Origin: Clostridiaceae bacterium | Lineage (GTDB): Bacteria; Bacillota; Clostridia; Saccharofermentanales; DTU023 | Length of the DNA: 64,000 nt | NCBI GenBank assembly: GCA_012518795.1 | Contig: JAAYRL010000054.1 | Coordinates: forward strand, 33,834 to 97,833 | Direction of reading: 5' to 3' | In this document: in pieces, positions 46,356-56,072 of the stretch | Layout of the letters: every line of letters starts with the position of its first letter | Position numbering within the stretch: the first letter of the stretch is position 1 | Position numbers and translations under genes: made by a program | Notes under the pieces: generated by a model | Told to the model about the DNA's origin: nothing | Database searches by the model: none | The model's input: only the letters and a program-made list of their open reading frames with translations

Positions 46356-47438
46356 GTGGACGACAAGCAAAACAACAATATTCGGCCAAGCAATCAGCTA
46401 AGATCTGAAAACACAATCAGACCTACTAAAATTAGGATAGTCAATCCGACACCTAAAACCAGCCAAGCATTGCTTAACCAAGCCCACAGAAATTCAAAAT
46501 GGCAAGAAAAATTTAATTTGTTGTTTTTTATTGTTTTAGGTTGCTTGTTTTTTTTGTTGTTAGATGTATTCAATATTTGGCAAAAAATCATTCCCGGCGT
46601 ATACACTTGGAAAAGTTTCACTTTGATGCGAATTGTATTCTTGTTTTTGGTTTTTGTTTTGCCAAGTATTATTTATATCTTGATAAAACCGCAATTTGCA
46701 AGCACCTTTAATTTGACTTTGAATCCACTCACTGCAATATTAAGCATCTTGATCGGTTTTCCTTTTGCTTATATCATGGCATTGCTAAACTTGACTTTAG
46801 CAATTTTGCTGGAACGGATAGGTATTCTGGAAAATATCATTTACTTTGGCAAACAGCTCTCACTGTTTCCTTCAAGCAACGCTATCTATTTAATTGTTTA
46901 TTTGACAATTATTTGTCTAATCCCGGCAATCTTAACAGAATTTGCTTTAAGGGGCATTGTTTTGGAAGAATTGTTATTACAAAAGAAACAAAATCGCGCC
47001 ATTTTATTCTGTGCTGCAATAACCGGATTATTGACATTTCAACTCCAGGAATTCATACCGTATTTTGGTTTAGGCATGCTGGTATCTATGCTGTATCTTT
47101 ATCATCAGTCAGCTATTACCACAATGCTCTGTCATCTAACTTTTAATTTTACTTATCACTACTTAATTATTAAAACATCGGTATTAAACTTGAATCTTAC
47201 AAACAGTTCCTTACTTTTTATTGAAGAAATGATACCGACAATTATCAAAGGACTGATTGCAACTACTTTATTTGTTCCGTTATTTGTTATCTTAAGTCAG
47301 ACTAAACAAATCAATCCCCTTTTAGATTCAGAAAAAATCATTGAACGCCATTCCAAGAAAAAACAACCCGGTAATAAATTATTTAATATTTCTTTTATTG
47401 CATTAATTATATTATTTATTATTTATGTAATTATTTGA
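46356..47438 (+). CDS. CPBP-family intramembrane protease-like protein
   Basis: About 360 aa. A polar 50-residue N-terminus is followed by about eight membrane helices. The C-terminal half has the CPBP (Rce1-like) pattern. Motif 1 reads TEFALRGIVLEEL, where EExxxR would be usual, so the first Glu is Thr. Motif HxxxN is present as HLTFN (about 250). The altered motif 1 leaves activity in doubt. The start is taken as the GTG after GAGGTG (7 nt); the frame opens earlier at a TTG. It follows the prepilin peptidase by 23 nt. Confidence 0.72.
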   Translation: MDDKQNNNIRPSNQLRSENTIRPTKIRIVNPTPKTSQALLNQAHRNSKWQEKFNLLFFIVLGCLFFLLLDVFNIWQKIIPGVYTWKSFTLMRIVFLFLVFVLPSIIYILIKPQFASTFNLTLNPLTAILSILIGFPFAYIMALLNLTLAILLERIGILENIIYFGKQLSLFPSSNAIYLIVYLTIICLIPAILTEFALRGIVLEELLLQKKQNRAILFCAAITGLLTFQLQEFIPYFGLGMLVSMLYLYHQSAITTMLCHLTFNFTYHYLIIKTSVLNLNLTNSSLLFIEEMIPTIIKGLIATTLFVPLFVILSQTKQINPLLDSEKIIERHSKKKQPGNKLFNISFIALIILFIIYVII

Positions 47439-47487
47439 AGAATTTATGTAATTATTTAAAGAAATTATGTAATTATTTGAAGAAATC
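47424..47487. repeat. 21-bp tandem repeat, three copies
   Basis: TATGTAATTATTTGAAGAA-type unit at 47424, 47445 and 47466. The first copy contains the stop codon of the CPBP-like gene, so the duplication involves the gene's 3' end. Confidence 0.85.
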
Positions 47488-47536
47488 TTCGAATAAATAT
47501 TTTTCAACTCCGGAAATCCGGTTTTATTGGACGACG

Positions 47537-48052
47537 TGCACACTATTTAAGCCTATGCAGCGAAAATCCATTCTAACCTTAAAAAGTGTGCACGGTCTGC
47601 CAAGGAAAGCCGGTTTTACCATAGAACTTGCACACTATTTAAGCCTATGCAGCGAAAATCCAGACTAACCTTAAAAAGTGTGCACAGCCAGCCGAGGAAA
47701 GCCGGTTTTACCATAGAACTTGCACACTATTTAAGCCTATGCAGCGAAAATCCATTCTAACCTTAAAAAGTGTGCATATACAACTCGAAAAAGTCGATTT
47801 AACCAAAGAGCATGCACACTATTTAAGCCTGTACCGCAGAAATCCAGACTAACCTTAAAAAGTGTGCACATGCAACTCGGGAAAGCCGGTTTTATCAAAA
47901 GTCATGCACACTATTTAAGCCTATGCAGCAAAAATCCAGACTAACCTTAGAAAGTGTGCACGGTCTGCCAAGGAAAGCCGATTTTACTAAAGAACTTGCA
48001 CACTATTTAAGCCTATGCAGCGAAAATCCATTCTAACCTTAAAAAGTGTGCA
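47537..48052. repeat. Array of six 56-nt palindromic modules (36-nt linkers)
   Basis: Six modules of exactly 56 nt start at 47537, 47629, 47721, 47813, 47905 and 47997, a strict 92-bp period. Each runs from TGCACACTATTTAAG to CTTAAAAAGTGTGCA; the two 15-nt arms are complementary at 14 positions. The 36-nt linkers are related but vary (most carry GGAAAGCCGGTTTTA). Module 4 has a different loop (GTACCG instead of ATGCAG), matching modules 2 and 3 of the array at 4793-4919. It lies between convergent genes. Spacers are too similar to each other, and modules too palindromic, for a CRISPR array. Apparent short ORFs here are translations of the repeat. Confidence 0.95.
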
Positions 48053-48136
48053 CGATCGGCCGAGGCACCATAATCATGGCTTAAAAAGTGTGCACGATCG
48101 GCCGAGGCACCATAATCATGGCTTAAAAAGTGTGCA
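48053..48136. repeat. Two 42-bp half-units at the end of the array
   Basis: Two identical 42-bp copies follow the sixth module. Each has a different linker (beginning CGATCGGCCGAGGCACC) joined to only the right arm GGCTTAAAAAGTGTGCA. The left TGCACACT arm is missing, so these copies cannot fold into the full hairpin. Confidence 0.9.
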
Positions 48137-48185
48137 CAGCCAGCCGGCGGGGCACCACAAGTCAATCCGAAAAATCAGAATTAAT

Positions 48186-49442
48186 TTAATAGAGAACCTG
48201 CTTTAAATAAGATCCCTGCGGTACTTCTTCAGCATTTTCAAAAGGAATTAAAAACAACATCCGTGCGTGAGGTGTAGAATCAATAGGTTGACGATTAATA
48301 TCGAACAATTCATTCAACTGCAAATCAATTTTATCCCGGTTTGGCATGATCAGTTCAACAACTGCACCACGTTCTATTTTATTCTTTTGCTCTAATATTA
48401 AATAGCTGTTTTCAAGATTATCTCTGACTTCAGCAATAACTTTCGCCTGTTTGTACATGGTTTTTTCTGCATGAATTTTCGATTCTTGTTCCACTAAAGG
48501 CCGGGAAGTATCTTGAAAAAAGAATCCGGTATCAAAATGGCGATGAACAGTTTGCTCCAAAGCTTCAAGCCACGCAGGATCTACCTGATAATTATCCGGA
48601 TCTGCTAAATATGCGTCTAAAGCCTGACGATAGGTTTTCACCACAACTGAAGCGTAAAAAGCACTTTTGGTTCTGCCCTCAATTTTAAAACTGGTTATTC
48701 CCGCTTCAACTAATTGCGGAATATATTCAATCATGCAAAGATCTGATGAACTCAAGAGATATGAACCATGCTGATCTTGTTCCAATATTATCGGTTTGTC
48801 CGGATGTCCTTTTTCTCTTAATAACAAAGCATCAGTTTGATAATTCCAGCGACATGGTTGAGTACAAGTACCTCGATTGCCGGAGCGCGCATTAAAAAAA
48901 TCGGATAGAATACAACGTCCTGAATAGGACATACACATCGCACCGTGGACAAAAGCTTCCAATTCTAAGTCATCCGGAATTTGTTGGCGCATAGTTTTAA
49001 TATCCGCTAAAGAAAGTTCGCGAGCTAAAATAATTCTGGTGACTCCTTGGTCATACCAAAATTTTGCGGTTTGCGAATTCATGACACTGCTCTGTGTACT
49101 GATATGAATATCAAGTTCAGGAGCAAATTTACGAATCATTTGCAGAACACCTGGATCGGAAACAATCACAGCATCAATACCTGTTGCAGGTAAAGTTTTG
49201 ATCGAGGTTTCCAAATCGGCAAAATCATGATCGCGCGCCAGACTGTTTAAAGTTAGATAAACTTTTACCTTGTTTTGATGTGCCAGTTCAACTGCTTGTG
49301 GCAATTGATCATGCAGACTAAAATTGCCGCCGGCTGCTCGTAAATTAAATTGATGCAATCCCAGATAAACAGCATCCGCACCATATTGAATAACTTTTGT
49401 CAATTTTTCAAAATCACCTGCCGGTGCTAACAATTCAATCAT
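48186..49442 (-). CDS. U32-family peptidase / tRNA hydroxylation protein
   Basis: 418 aa. U32 family (YegQ/TrhP/RlhA), involved in prephenate-dependent hydroxylation of tRNA uridine-34 or 23S rRNA. The TIM-barrel start is ELLAPAGDFEKL. The signature EAFVHGAMCMSYSGRC and the cysteines in GTCTQPCRW and SGRC fit the family's iron-sulphur-binding residues. The start ATG overlaps the mltG stop (ATGA), with GAGGA 6 nt upstream. The choice among TrhP and RlhA subfamilies is not resolved. Confidence 0.92.
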   Translation of the reverse strand: MIELLAPAGDFEKLTKVIQYGADAVYLGLHQFNLRAAGGNFSLHDQLPQAVELAHQNKVKVYLTLNSLARDHDFADLETSIKTLPATGIDAVIVSDPGVLQMIRKFAPELDIHISTQSSVMNSQTAKFWYDQGVTRIILARELSLADIKTMRQQIPDDLELEAFVHGAMCMSYSGRCILSDFFNARSGNRGTCTQPCRWNYQTDALLLREKGHPDKPIILEQDQHGSYLLSSSDLCMIEYIPQLVEAGITSFKIEGRTKSAFYASVVVKTYRQALDAYLADPDNYQVDPAWLEALEQTVHRHFDTGFFFQDTSRPLVEQESKIHAEKTMYKQAKVIAEVRDNLENSYLILEQKNKIERGAVVELIMPNRDKIDLQLNELFDINRQPIDSTPHARMLFLIPFENAEEVPQGSYLKQVLY

Positions 49443-50587
49443 CAATCTTCCTCGTTCTTCGAACGATAAAATTCAATATTTTCTAATTGTTCTTCATAAG
49501 ATTTAGCAAATACATTATTGCCTTTACCGTCTGCACAGAAATAATAATATTCCAAAGCGTCCGGCCAAGTCCTTTCTGTCGCAGGCCATAAAACACCTTC
49601 AATCGCTGCTAAACCCGGATTATTGATCGGACCGGGCGGCAAACCGTCATAAGCATATGTATTGTAAGGGTTATATTGAAAACGATCCAAATCGGTTTGT
49701 TGTACCCAGAAAACAGGTTTTTCATTATTTTCTAAACGGAGATAATTGATCGTTGCACATGATTCAAGCTTCATTCCCGCAGCCAAACGATTAAGAAAAA
49801 CTCTGCCGATCTTATACATTTCGGTAGATGTGCCTTCGGATTGGACAATCGATGCCAAGGTCAGAACCTGGTCCATGCTTAAACCCATTTCAGCTGCTCG
49901 CTCTTCATAATTTCCTGTTGTCAATTTATTATAAGTATTGTTCAAAAATATTCTTAATATATCAATTTCATCCATACTGGGATCAAAACGATAAGTATCC
50001 GGCCACAGATAACCCTGCAACATCCATGTTCGCTGTTCATGTACTTGAATATTTCTTACAAAAGGATAGTCGATAAAAGCATTTGGCCGTTTTACCAACT
50101 CATCCATATATTCCACATCAATATTGAGTCCGGAATCAATCAATCTTTGCTGCATTTGTTTGTATGTATATCCCTCAGGGATCGTGATAACTATTGCCTC
50201 CGGCTGATGAGTCAAAAGATACATCATTTCATCATAACTCAGTTCAGGTGTCAAATAATGTGTTCCGGCTTGATATTTGCCGTCAAATCCGTTGAACTTG
50301 GATAACATCTTAAAGGAAAAGGGACTGCCGATTAAATTTTTTTCTTTGAGAATATTCGCAATATCGTCACTTGTTGCAGCTCGCGGTATTGTTACTTCAA
50401 CAGCCCCCGGAGTAAACTCAGTAATCGGGGAACTTCCTTTTTCTTCAAATCTCTGTTGTAAATTAGTCAGACGTTGATTTTGTGCTTTGACATATTCAAA
50501 ACCGTTAATAAATCCTACAAAGGCAACCAGAATTAAAAAGGCTATGCTGGCAAAAATTATTATCGTTTTAATTATCTTAGATGACAT
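49442..50587 (-). CDS. mltG: Endolytic murein transglycosylase MltG
   Basis: 381 aa. One N-terminal membrane helix (about 7-27), a LysM-like domain and the YceG catalytic domain. It cleaves nascent glycan strands and releases their ends. The catalytic Glu is in LASIVQSEGTST, and the family box YNTYAYDGLPPGPINNPG is intact. RBS GGAG lies about 7 nt before the ATG. Overlaps the U32 gene by 1 nt (ATGA). Confidence 0.95.
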   Translation of the reverse strand: MSSKIIKTIIIFASIAFLILVAFVGFINGFEYVKAQNQRLTNLQQRFEEKGSSPITEFTPGAVEVTIPRAATSDDIANILKEKNLIGSPFSFKMLSKFNGFDGKYQAGTHYLTPELSYDEMMYLLTHQPEAIVITIPEGYTYKQMQQRLIDSGLNIDVEYMDELVKRPNAFIDYPFVRNIQVHEQRTWMLQGYLWPDTYRFDPSMDEIDILRIFLNNTYNKLTTGNYEERAAEMGLSMDQVLTLASIVQSEGTSTEMYKIGRVFLNRLAAGMKLESCATINYLRLENNEKPVFWVQQTDLDRFQYNPYNTYAYDGLPPGPINNPGLAAIEGVLWPATERTWPDALEYYYFCADGKGNNVFAKSYEEQLENIEFYRSKNEED

Positions 50588-50657
50588 TTAACAACTCCGT
50601 TTATGGACATTTTTAGCTTTAAGCTGACATTATTTAGTCAAAATCTTCAATATCTAA

Positions 50658-52499
50658 CTATAATGATTTTAACTTGTTTGCTCTTAATCTTTGAGAATGA
50701 TCCAGAATTTTCTTTCTGACTCTGATGCTTTTCGGAGTTATTTCAATCCATTCATCATCTGCCACAAACTCCAGATATTGTTCCAAACTTAATTGCACCG
50801 GCGGTGTCAATTTTAAAGCATCATCACTACCCGCGGCCCTGATATTTGTAGCATGTTTACGACGACAAACATTTACTGTTACATCTTCTTTTTGCATAGT
50901 TTGCCCCACAACCTGCCCTTGATAAACTTCCGTTCCGGGTGAGATAAACAACTCGCCTCTGGCTTGTGCATTATGCAAACCGTAGGTTACCGCCGTACCT
51001 GTTTCATGTGATATTAAAACACCGTGATTTCTACTTTCAATATCGCCTTTCCATGGCATAAAACCGTTAATAATGCTATTGATTATACCATTGCCCCTAG
51101 TGTCGGTCAAAAACTCAGACCGATATCCGATCAGCCCTCTTGCCGGCATTTTGAACTCCATTCTGGTATAGCCGCGTGACGGTGGAGACATATTAATTAA
51201 TTCGGCTTTACGTTGACTGAGTTTTTCAATTACAATCCCGGAAAAATCATTCGGTACATCAATCATAACTAATTCTTCCGGTTCATATAAAGTTCCATCA
51301 ACCTCTTTCATAATTATTTGCGGTTTTGAAACTTGAAACTCATAACCTTCTCGGCGCATCGTTTCAATCAGAACCGACAAATGTAATTCCCCTCTGCCTT
51401 TAACGATAAATTGTTCAGTTGTTTGGGTATCTTCCATTTGCATAGAGATATTAGTATATGTTTCACGCTCAAGCCTGGCTCTTAAATGTCTGCTGGTTAC
51501 ATATTCACCTTCTCTGCCTGCAAAAGGACTATCATTGACTGCAAAAGTCATTGCTATTGTCGGCTCGTCGATTTTAACGAAGGGTAAAGCATCAGGTTTT
51601 TCCACGTCACAGATCGTATCACCAATCAATAAATCTTCAAGACCTGTTACCGCAATAATTTCTCCGGCTTCAGCCTGCATAATTTCTTTGCGTTCCAAAC
51701 CTTGAAAAATCATCAATTTACCAATCTTGCCTACTATCTTTTTTTTCGGATCATGATGATTTACAATCACAACTTCCTGTTTATTATGGACTAAACCATT
51801 TTCTATTTTTCCGATCGCAATTCTGCCTAAATAAGGATCATAATCAATATTTGAAACTAACATTTGAAAATCTGCTTCGACTGATCCTGCAGGTTCCGGA
51901 ATTTTCTCAACTATTGTGCGGAAAATCGGCTCAATCGAGCTGTTGGCAATTAATTCAGGAGTAACTTCTTGCGGCAATTCGGTAAAAGCCGCTCCGCCTT
52001 TGGCCGATGCATATAAAACAGGAAATTCAATTTGTTCATCTGTGGCGTCTAATTCAATAAATAACTCATAAACTAAATCCAGAACTTCTGCCGGTCTGGC
52101 ATTAGGACGGTCTATTTTGTTAATAATAACAATCGGTTGGAGATGTTTTTCCAAGGTTTTCCGCAATACAAAACGAGTTTGCGGCATTGGTCCGTCAAAA
52201 GCGTCTATGATCAGTAAAACACCGTCGACCATTTTCAAAACACGTTCGACTTCTCCACCAAAATCAGCATGACCCGGAGTATCGACAATATTAATACGGT
52301 AATCATTGTATTGAACAGCTGTATTTTTCGAAAGAATAGTAATACCGCGTTCTCTCTCTAAATCATTAGAATCCATTACTTGTTCAATCACAACTTGATG
52401 TTCATCAAAAACTCCACTTTGTTGTAATAGAGCATCAACTAAGGTTGTTTTACCATGATCAACATGCGCAATTATTGCTATATTACGAATTTTTTTCAT
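50658..52499 (-). CDS. typA: Ribosome-associated GTPase TypA/BipA
   Basis: 613 aa. Translational GTPase related to EF-G, needed for ribosome assembly or stress adaptation. G1 [10 protein letters not shown]3 [17 protein letters not shown]4 NKID, then domains II, III and V and the BipA-specific C-terminal domain. It begins 6 nt after the der stop; the frame also has a TTG just before the ATG. The RBS is weak, so coupling with der is likely. Confidence 0.96.
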   Translation of the reverse strand: MKKIRNIAIIAHVDHGKTTLVDALLQQSGVFDEHQVVIEQVMDSNDLERERGITILSKNTAVQYNDYRINIVDTPGHADFGGEVERVLKMVDGVLLIIDAFDGPMPQTRFVLRKTLEKHLQPIVIINKIDRPNARPAEVLDLVYELFIELDATDEQIEFPVLYASAKGGAAFTELPQEVTPELIANSSIEPIFRTIVEKIPEPAGSVEADFQMLVSNIDYDPYLGRIAIGKIENGLVHNKQEVVIVNHHDPKKKIVGKIGKLMIFQGLERKEIMQAEAGEIIAVTGLEDLLIGDTICDVEKPDALPFVKIDEPTIAMTFAVNDSPFAGREGEYVTSRHLRARLERETYTNISMQMEDTQTTEQFIVKGRGELHLSVLIETMRREGYEFQVSKPQIIMKEVDGTLYEPEELVMIDVPNDFSGIVIEKLSQRKAELINMSPPSRGYTRMEFKMPARGLIGYRSEFLTDTRGNGIINSIINGFMPWKGDIESRNHGVLISHETGTAVTYGLHNAQARGELFISPGTEVYQGQVVGQTMQKEDVTVNVCRRKHATNIRAAGSDDALKLTPPVQLSLEQYLEFVADDEWIEITPKSIRVRKKILDHSQRLRANKLKSL

Positions 52500-52505
52500 C
52501 AATCA

Positions 52506-53861
52506 TTATTCTTTCTGTCTGAACAAATTAGTCAATTCCTCATTTCTTTTACGGTTACGCCAGATAAAGATAATAGGTGTTCCTTCAAAACCAAAATTTA
52601 AGCGAAATTGATTTTCAAGATAGCGTTCATAAGAGAAATGTAGTAAATCTTTATTATTAACGAAAAATACAAATTGCGGCGGACCGACTGCAACCTGAGT
52701 TGAATAAAGAATTTTCAGACGGCGCCCTTTGTCTTGTGGCGGAGGATTCATTGCAACCGCTTCCGCCAGAACTTCATTTATTACTGTAGTAGATAAGCGC
52801 TTGTTGGCTTCTTGGTATACTTCAACAATCAAATTAAAAATCTTATCAATTCGTTGTCCGGTTTTGGCAGAAACAAATATTAGCGGAGCATAACTCATAA
52901 AATTAAATCGTTGCTTAATATCTACCATAATTTCGGACATCTGTTCTTGCTTATTATCGATCAAATCCCATTTATTAATAACAAAAATTGTAGCTTTGCC
53001 ATTATTATGAGCCAAGCCTGCTACTTTTGTATCTTGTTCCGTAATACCGTCAAGAGCATCAATCATGATTAAACAGACATCTGATCGTTTAACAGCTGCT
53101 TCAGTTCGTAAATTACTATATTTCTCAATTTTGTCTTTTATTCTGCTTTTACGACGTAAACCGGCTGTATCAATCAAACGATAAGCTCCGGTTGGATGAT
53201 CAAAAAAAACATCTATTGCATCGCGAGTTGTACCGGCTTGATTAGAAACAATTGTCCGCTCTTCCTGCAACAAATAGTTAATCAATGAAGATTTTCCGAC
53301 ATTGGGTTTGCCGATTATGGCAACTGCAATTCTCTGATCAGCTTGTTCTGTGGTTTCCTGCTCGGGCAATTCTGCAATAACACGATCCAATACTTCGGTA
53401 AAACCGAGACGATGAGAAGCTGAAATCGGGATAAATTCACCTAATCCCAATTGATAAAAATCATAGATCTCCGGTGGTAAATTTGTCGGTGCATCAGATT
53501 TATTGATCACCAAAATAACCGGTTTGCCTGATTTGCGAAGCATATTTGCAATTTCATAATCCGCCGGTAACAGACCTGTTTTCAGATCACACATAAATAT
53601 AATTACATCTGCCGTATCTACTGCAATTTCCGCTTGATTACGCATTGCAGCTAAAATATTATCTGAATTATCCGGCTCAATACCCCCGGTATCAACAAAA
53701 GTTAATTCTTGACCAAGCCATTCCGTATCAGCATAGATACGGTCACGAGTTACCCCCGGCGTATCATCTACAATAGAGATTCTTGCGCCGACAATAGCAT
53801 TAAAAAAAGTTGATTTCCCGACATTTGGTCTGCCTATTACTGCTACAATCGGTTTTAACAT
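52506..53861 (-). CDS. der: Ribosome-assembly GTPase Der/EngA
   Basis: 451 aa. It has two tandem GTPase domains: G1 GRPNVGKST with DTPGVTRDR (domain 1), and GKPNVGKSS with DTAGLRRKSRI (domain 2). A KH-like C-terminal domain (about 355-440) follows. Acts in 50S subunit maturation. Upstream gene of the der-typA pair. Confidence 0.97.
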   Translation of the reverse strand: MLKPIVAVIGRPNVGKSTFFNAIVGARISIVDDTPGVTRDRIYADTEWLGQELTFVDTGGIEPDNSDNILAAMRNQAEIAVDTADVIIFMCDLKTGLLPADYEIANMLRKSGKPVILVINKSDAPTNLPPEIYDFYQLGLGEFIPISASHRLGFTEVLDRVIAELPEQETTEQADQRIAVAIIGKPNVGKSSLINYLLQEERTIVSNQAGTTRDAIDVFFDHPTGAYRLIDTAGLRRKSRIKDKIEKYSNLRTEAAVKRSDVCLIMIDALDGITEQDTKVAGLAHNNGKATIFVINKWDLIDNKQEQMSEIMVDIKQRFNFMSYAPLIFVSAKTGQRIDKIFNLIVEVYQEANKRLSTTVINEVLAEAVAMNPPPQDKGRRLKILYSTQVAVGPPQFVFFVNNKDLLHFSYERYLENQFRLNFGFEGTPIIFIWRNRKRNEELTNLFRQKE

Positions 53862-53909
53862 ATCTAATTATTCCACTTTCAGATTTTTGAAATATTTTCT
53901 AATCTTAAT

Positions 53910-54015
53910 AACAATTATTTGCATAAAACCAGCTATTATTTGCATAAAATCAGCTATTATTTGTATAAAAATCAGCTATTATTTGCATAAAAAAGTAGCT
54001 AATATTTGCATAAAA
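53910..54015. repeat. 21-23-bp tandem repeat, five copies
   Basis: Unit AGCTATTATTTGCATAAAA repeated with the TTTG landmark at 53921, 53942, 53963, 53985 and 54008 (period 21, 21, 22, 23). It occupies the gap between rpmF and der. Nothing else is seen in this 220-bp gap except the rpmF terminator. Confidence 0.85.
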
Positions 54016-54049
54016 AAGCAGCGAGTGTATTAAATTATCCCCGCTGCTT
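54012..54049 (-). terminator. Terminator of rpmF
   Basis: Read on the minus strand: stem AAGCAGCG / CGCTGCTT followed by TTTT. It lies 34 nt after the rpmF stop. Confidence 0.85.
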
Positions 54050-54082
54050 CAAATCATTCATCTAAAACAAGAATTCAAGAAA

Positions 54083-54262
54083 CTATACTTCTTGTTCAAT
54101 TACTTCACGACCGTTATAATAGCCACAATTTTTGCAAACTCGATGACTCATTTTTAACTCGTGGCATTGCGGGCATTCCACAAGACCTGGTGATTTCAAT
54201 TTCCAGTTTGATCTGGAACGTCTCGATCTTGCTTTCGACCATCTTCGCTTTGGAACTGCCAT
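54083..54262 (-). CDS. rpmF: 50S ribosomal protein L32
   Basis: 59 aa. Typical [17 protein letters not shown] start and a zinc-binding CxxC pair (CPQC and CKNC). GGAGG lies 9 nt before the ATG; three extra upstream codons are not part of the protein. The YceD/DUF177 gene that commonly precedes rpmF is absent; DUF1934 is upstream instead. Confidence 0.97.
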   Translation of the reverse strand: MAVPKRRWSKARSRRSRSNWKLKSPGLVECPQCHELKMSHRVCKNCGYYNGREVIEQEV

Positions 54263-54331
54263 ATATATCAACCTCCATCTAGAACCTAAATCTTTAACAC
54301 CAAAGAATTATGATATAAAATACCATCTGTG

Positions 54332-54772
54332 TCAAGTCTTAGGGGCTACCGTTAAATTTAACTTAGTACTAATCTTTTCTTGCTGCGGAACATTCATTGA
54401 ATAGCCTAAACTCAACTCACCGCCTTGCTCTGAAAGATTGCCTTTTACTTCATTAGTTAAGATTGAAATATCCAACAAACCGAACGGAGTCTCCATTTGA
54501 GACATGAAATGATTTCCCGTTTCAAAGATTACGTCCATTTGAACCGAACCGGTTCTGAGAAAATGAACGTGCCCTTCTTTTGTCAGCCGCAGACTGGTTT
54601 TGGTTCCGGTCATACCGGTTGCTTCACTCTCATCATAACTGACAGTCCACTCATTATTTTTTTCATCATGAGTTAAGAGACCGGTCGTCATGAACTTCAT
54701 CGGTTCAAGAGCTTCTCCGGTCACCCATTGTTCACTAATTATATTAATAATTACCTGTTGCGATTTATTCAT
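54332..54772 (-). CDS. DUF1934 (YwiB-like) calycin-fold protein
   Basis: 146 aa. It matches the DUF1934 family: a small beta-barrel (calycin-like) protein with TSLRLTKEGHVHFLRTG and TPFGLLDISILTNEV. Function unknown. The RBS is poorly placed. It lies between ackA and rpmF on the same strand. Confidence 0.82.
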   Translation of the reverse strand: MNKSQQVIINIISEQWVTGEALEPMKFMTTGLLTHDEKNNEWTVSYDESEATGMTGTKTSLRLTKEGHVHFLRTGSVQMDVIFETGNHFMSQMETPFGLLDISILTNEVKGNLSEQGGELSLGYSMNVPQQEKISTKLNLTVAPKT

Positions 54773-54850
54773 TTATTTGATAAATCTTCTTTCTCCAGTA
54801 CTTATTTTCGTGTCAATACACTTGTTTCAGTGTAAAGCTGAAATATATAT

Positions 54851-56047
54851 TTAACTCTTTAATGCCGCTGTTTCTTGTGCAATTTTTAATTCTTCATTTG
54901 TGCGAATTACATATACTTTTACTTTAGAATTTTCAGTTGAAATCAGTTGTGCATCCCCGATTTTTCCGTAATTTAATTCTTGATCTAATTCAATACCTAA
55001 ATAACCTAATTTGCTCAACATATCTTCACGTAAGCGTGGAGTATTCTCACCGATTCCTGCTGTAAATACAATTGCATCAACTCCACCTAAAGCCGCTGTG
55101 TATGCGCCGATGTATTTACTGCAATTATAACAGAACATTCTCAGTGCCAATTCAGCTCTTTCATTGCCATCATCAGCTGCTGCTTGTAAATCGCGACAAT
55201 CTGAACTGACTCCGGAAACACCGAAGAAACCGCTTTGTTTATTCATTAAACTATCTATTTCTGCCCGAGTCAGATTTTCATGTTCCGACAAATATGTAAC
55301 AATTGCAGGATCTATGTCACCGCATCTTGTACCCATAGGTACACCTGCTAAAGGTGTCATACCCATTGAAGTATCAATTGATTTGCCTGCATCAATCGCT
55401 GCAATTGATGATCCGTTACCTAAGTGGCAAGTGATAATCTTCGCATTCGGGTTATCCATCAATTGCATTGCTTTCTCTGAAACGAAAGCATGTGACGTAC
55501 CATGGAAACCATAACGGCGAACTGCATGTTTTTTGTACAATTCATAAGGTAAAGCATACATGTATGCTTTATTAGGAATAGTTTGATGGAAAGCAGTATC
55601 AAAAACAGCTACTTGGCTAATTCCCGGCATTGCTTTTTCACACGCTTCAATCCCCATCATATTTGCCGGATTATGTAAAGGTGCCAAAGGATAGCAATCT
55701 TTAATCGCTTGTTTTACTTCTTCATCAATAATAACTGAACTGGCAAATTTTTCACCGCCATGAACAACTCTGTGCCCTACAGCATCTACTTCAGATAAAC
55801 TTGAAAGAACTCCATGTTCAGCTGAAAGCAAAGCATCAATAACCAATTTTACCGCAACTGTATGATCCGGCATTTCAGCTTCAACATTATACTCTCTGCC
55901 ATCTCCTGTTTCATGCTTTAAATTCGAACCGTCAATACCGATTCTTTCACATAGTCCACTTGCAACAACTGCTCGCGGCAAACGTTCCAAATCAAACAAC
56001 TGATATTTTAAGGATGAACTCCCTGCATTAACAACTAAAATTTTCAT
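54851..56047 (-). CDS. ackA: Acetate kinase
   Basis: 398 aa. Interconverts acetyl phosphate + ADP and acetate + ATP. Family signatures are VLVVNAGSSSLKY-type (read here KILVVNAGSSSLKYQL) at the start, HRVVHGGEKF, GFHGTSHAFV, CHLGNGSSIAAI and FTAGIGENTP. RBS AGGAG is about 5 nt upstream. It follows pta by 25 nt, giving the usual substrate-level ATP pathway of a fermenter. Confidence 0.98.
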   Translation of the reverse strand: MKILVVNAGSSSLKYQLFDLERLPRAVVASGLCERIGIDGSNLKHETGDGREYNVEAEMPDHTVAVKLVIDALLSAEHGVLSSLSEVDAVGHRVVHGGEKFASSVIIDEEVKQAIKDCYPLAPLHNPANMMGIEACEKAMPGISQVAVFDTAFHQTIPNKAYMYALPYELYKKHAVRRYGFHGTSHAFVSEKAMQLMDNPNAKIITCHLGNGSSIAAIDAGKSIDTSMGMTPLAGVPMGTRCGDIDPAIVTYLSEHENLTRAEIDSLMNKQSGFFGVSGVSSDCRDLQAAADDGNERAELALRMFCYNCSKYIGAYTAALGGVDAIVFTAGIGENTPRLREDMLSKLGYLGIELDQELNYGKIGDAQLISTENSKVKVYVIRTNEELKIAQETAALKS

Positions 56048-56072
56048 ATTAACTCCTGATATTTCTTATTTA

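Noticed and set aside
47537..48136. CRISPR array
   Set aside because: Repeats of 56 nt are near-perfect palindromes, linkers are similar to one another rather than unique, and no cas genes are in the window.
47435..48206. Short plus-strand frames across the 92-bp array
   Set aside because: They translate the palindromic repeat itself, have no RBS, and would change with every repeat copy.
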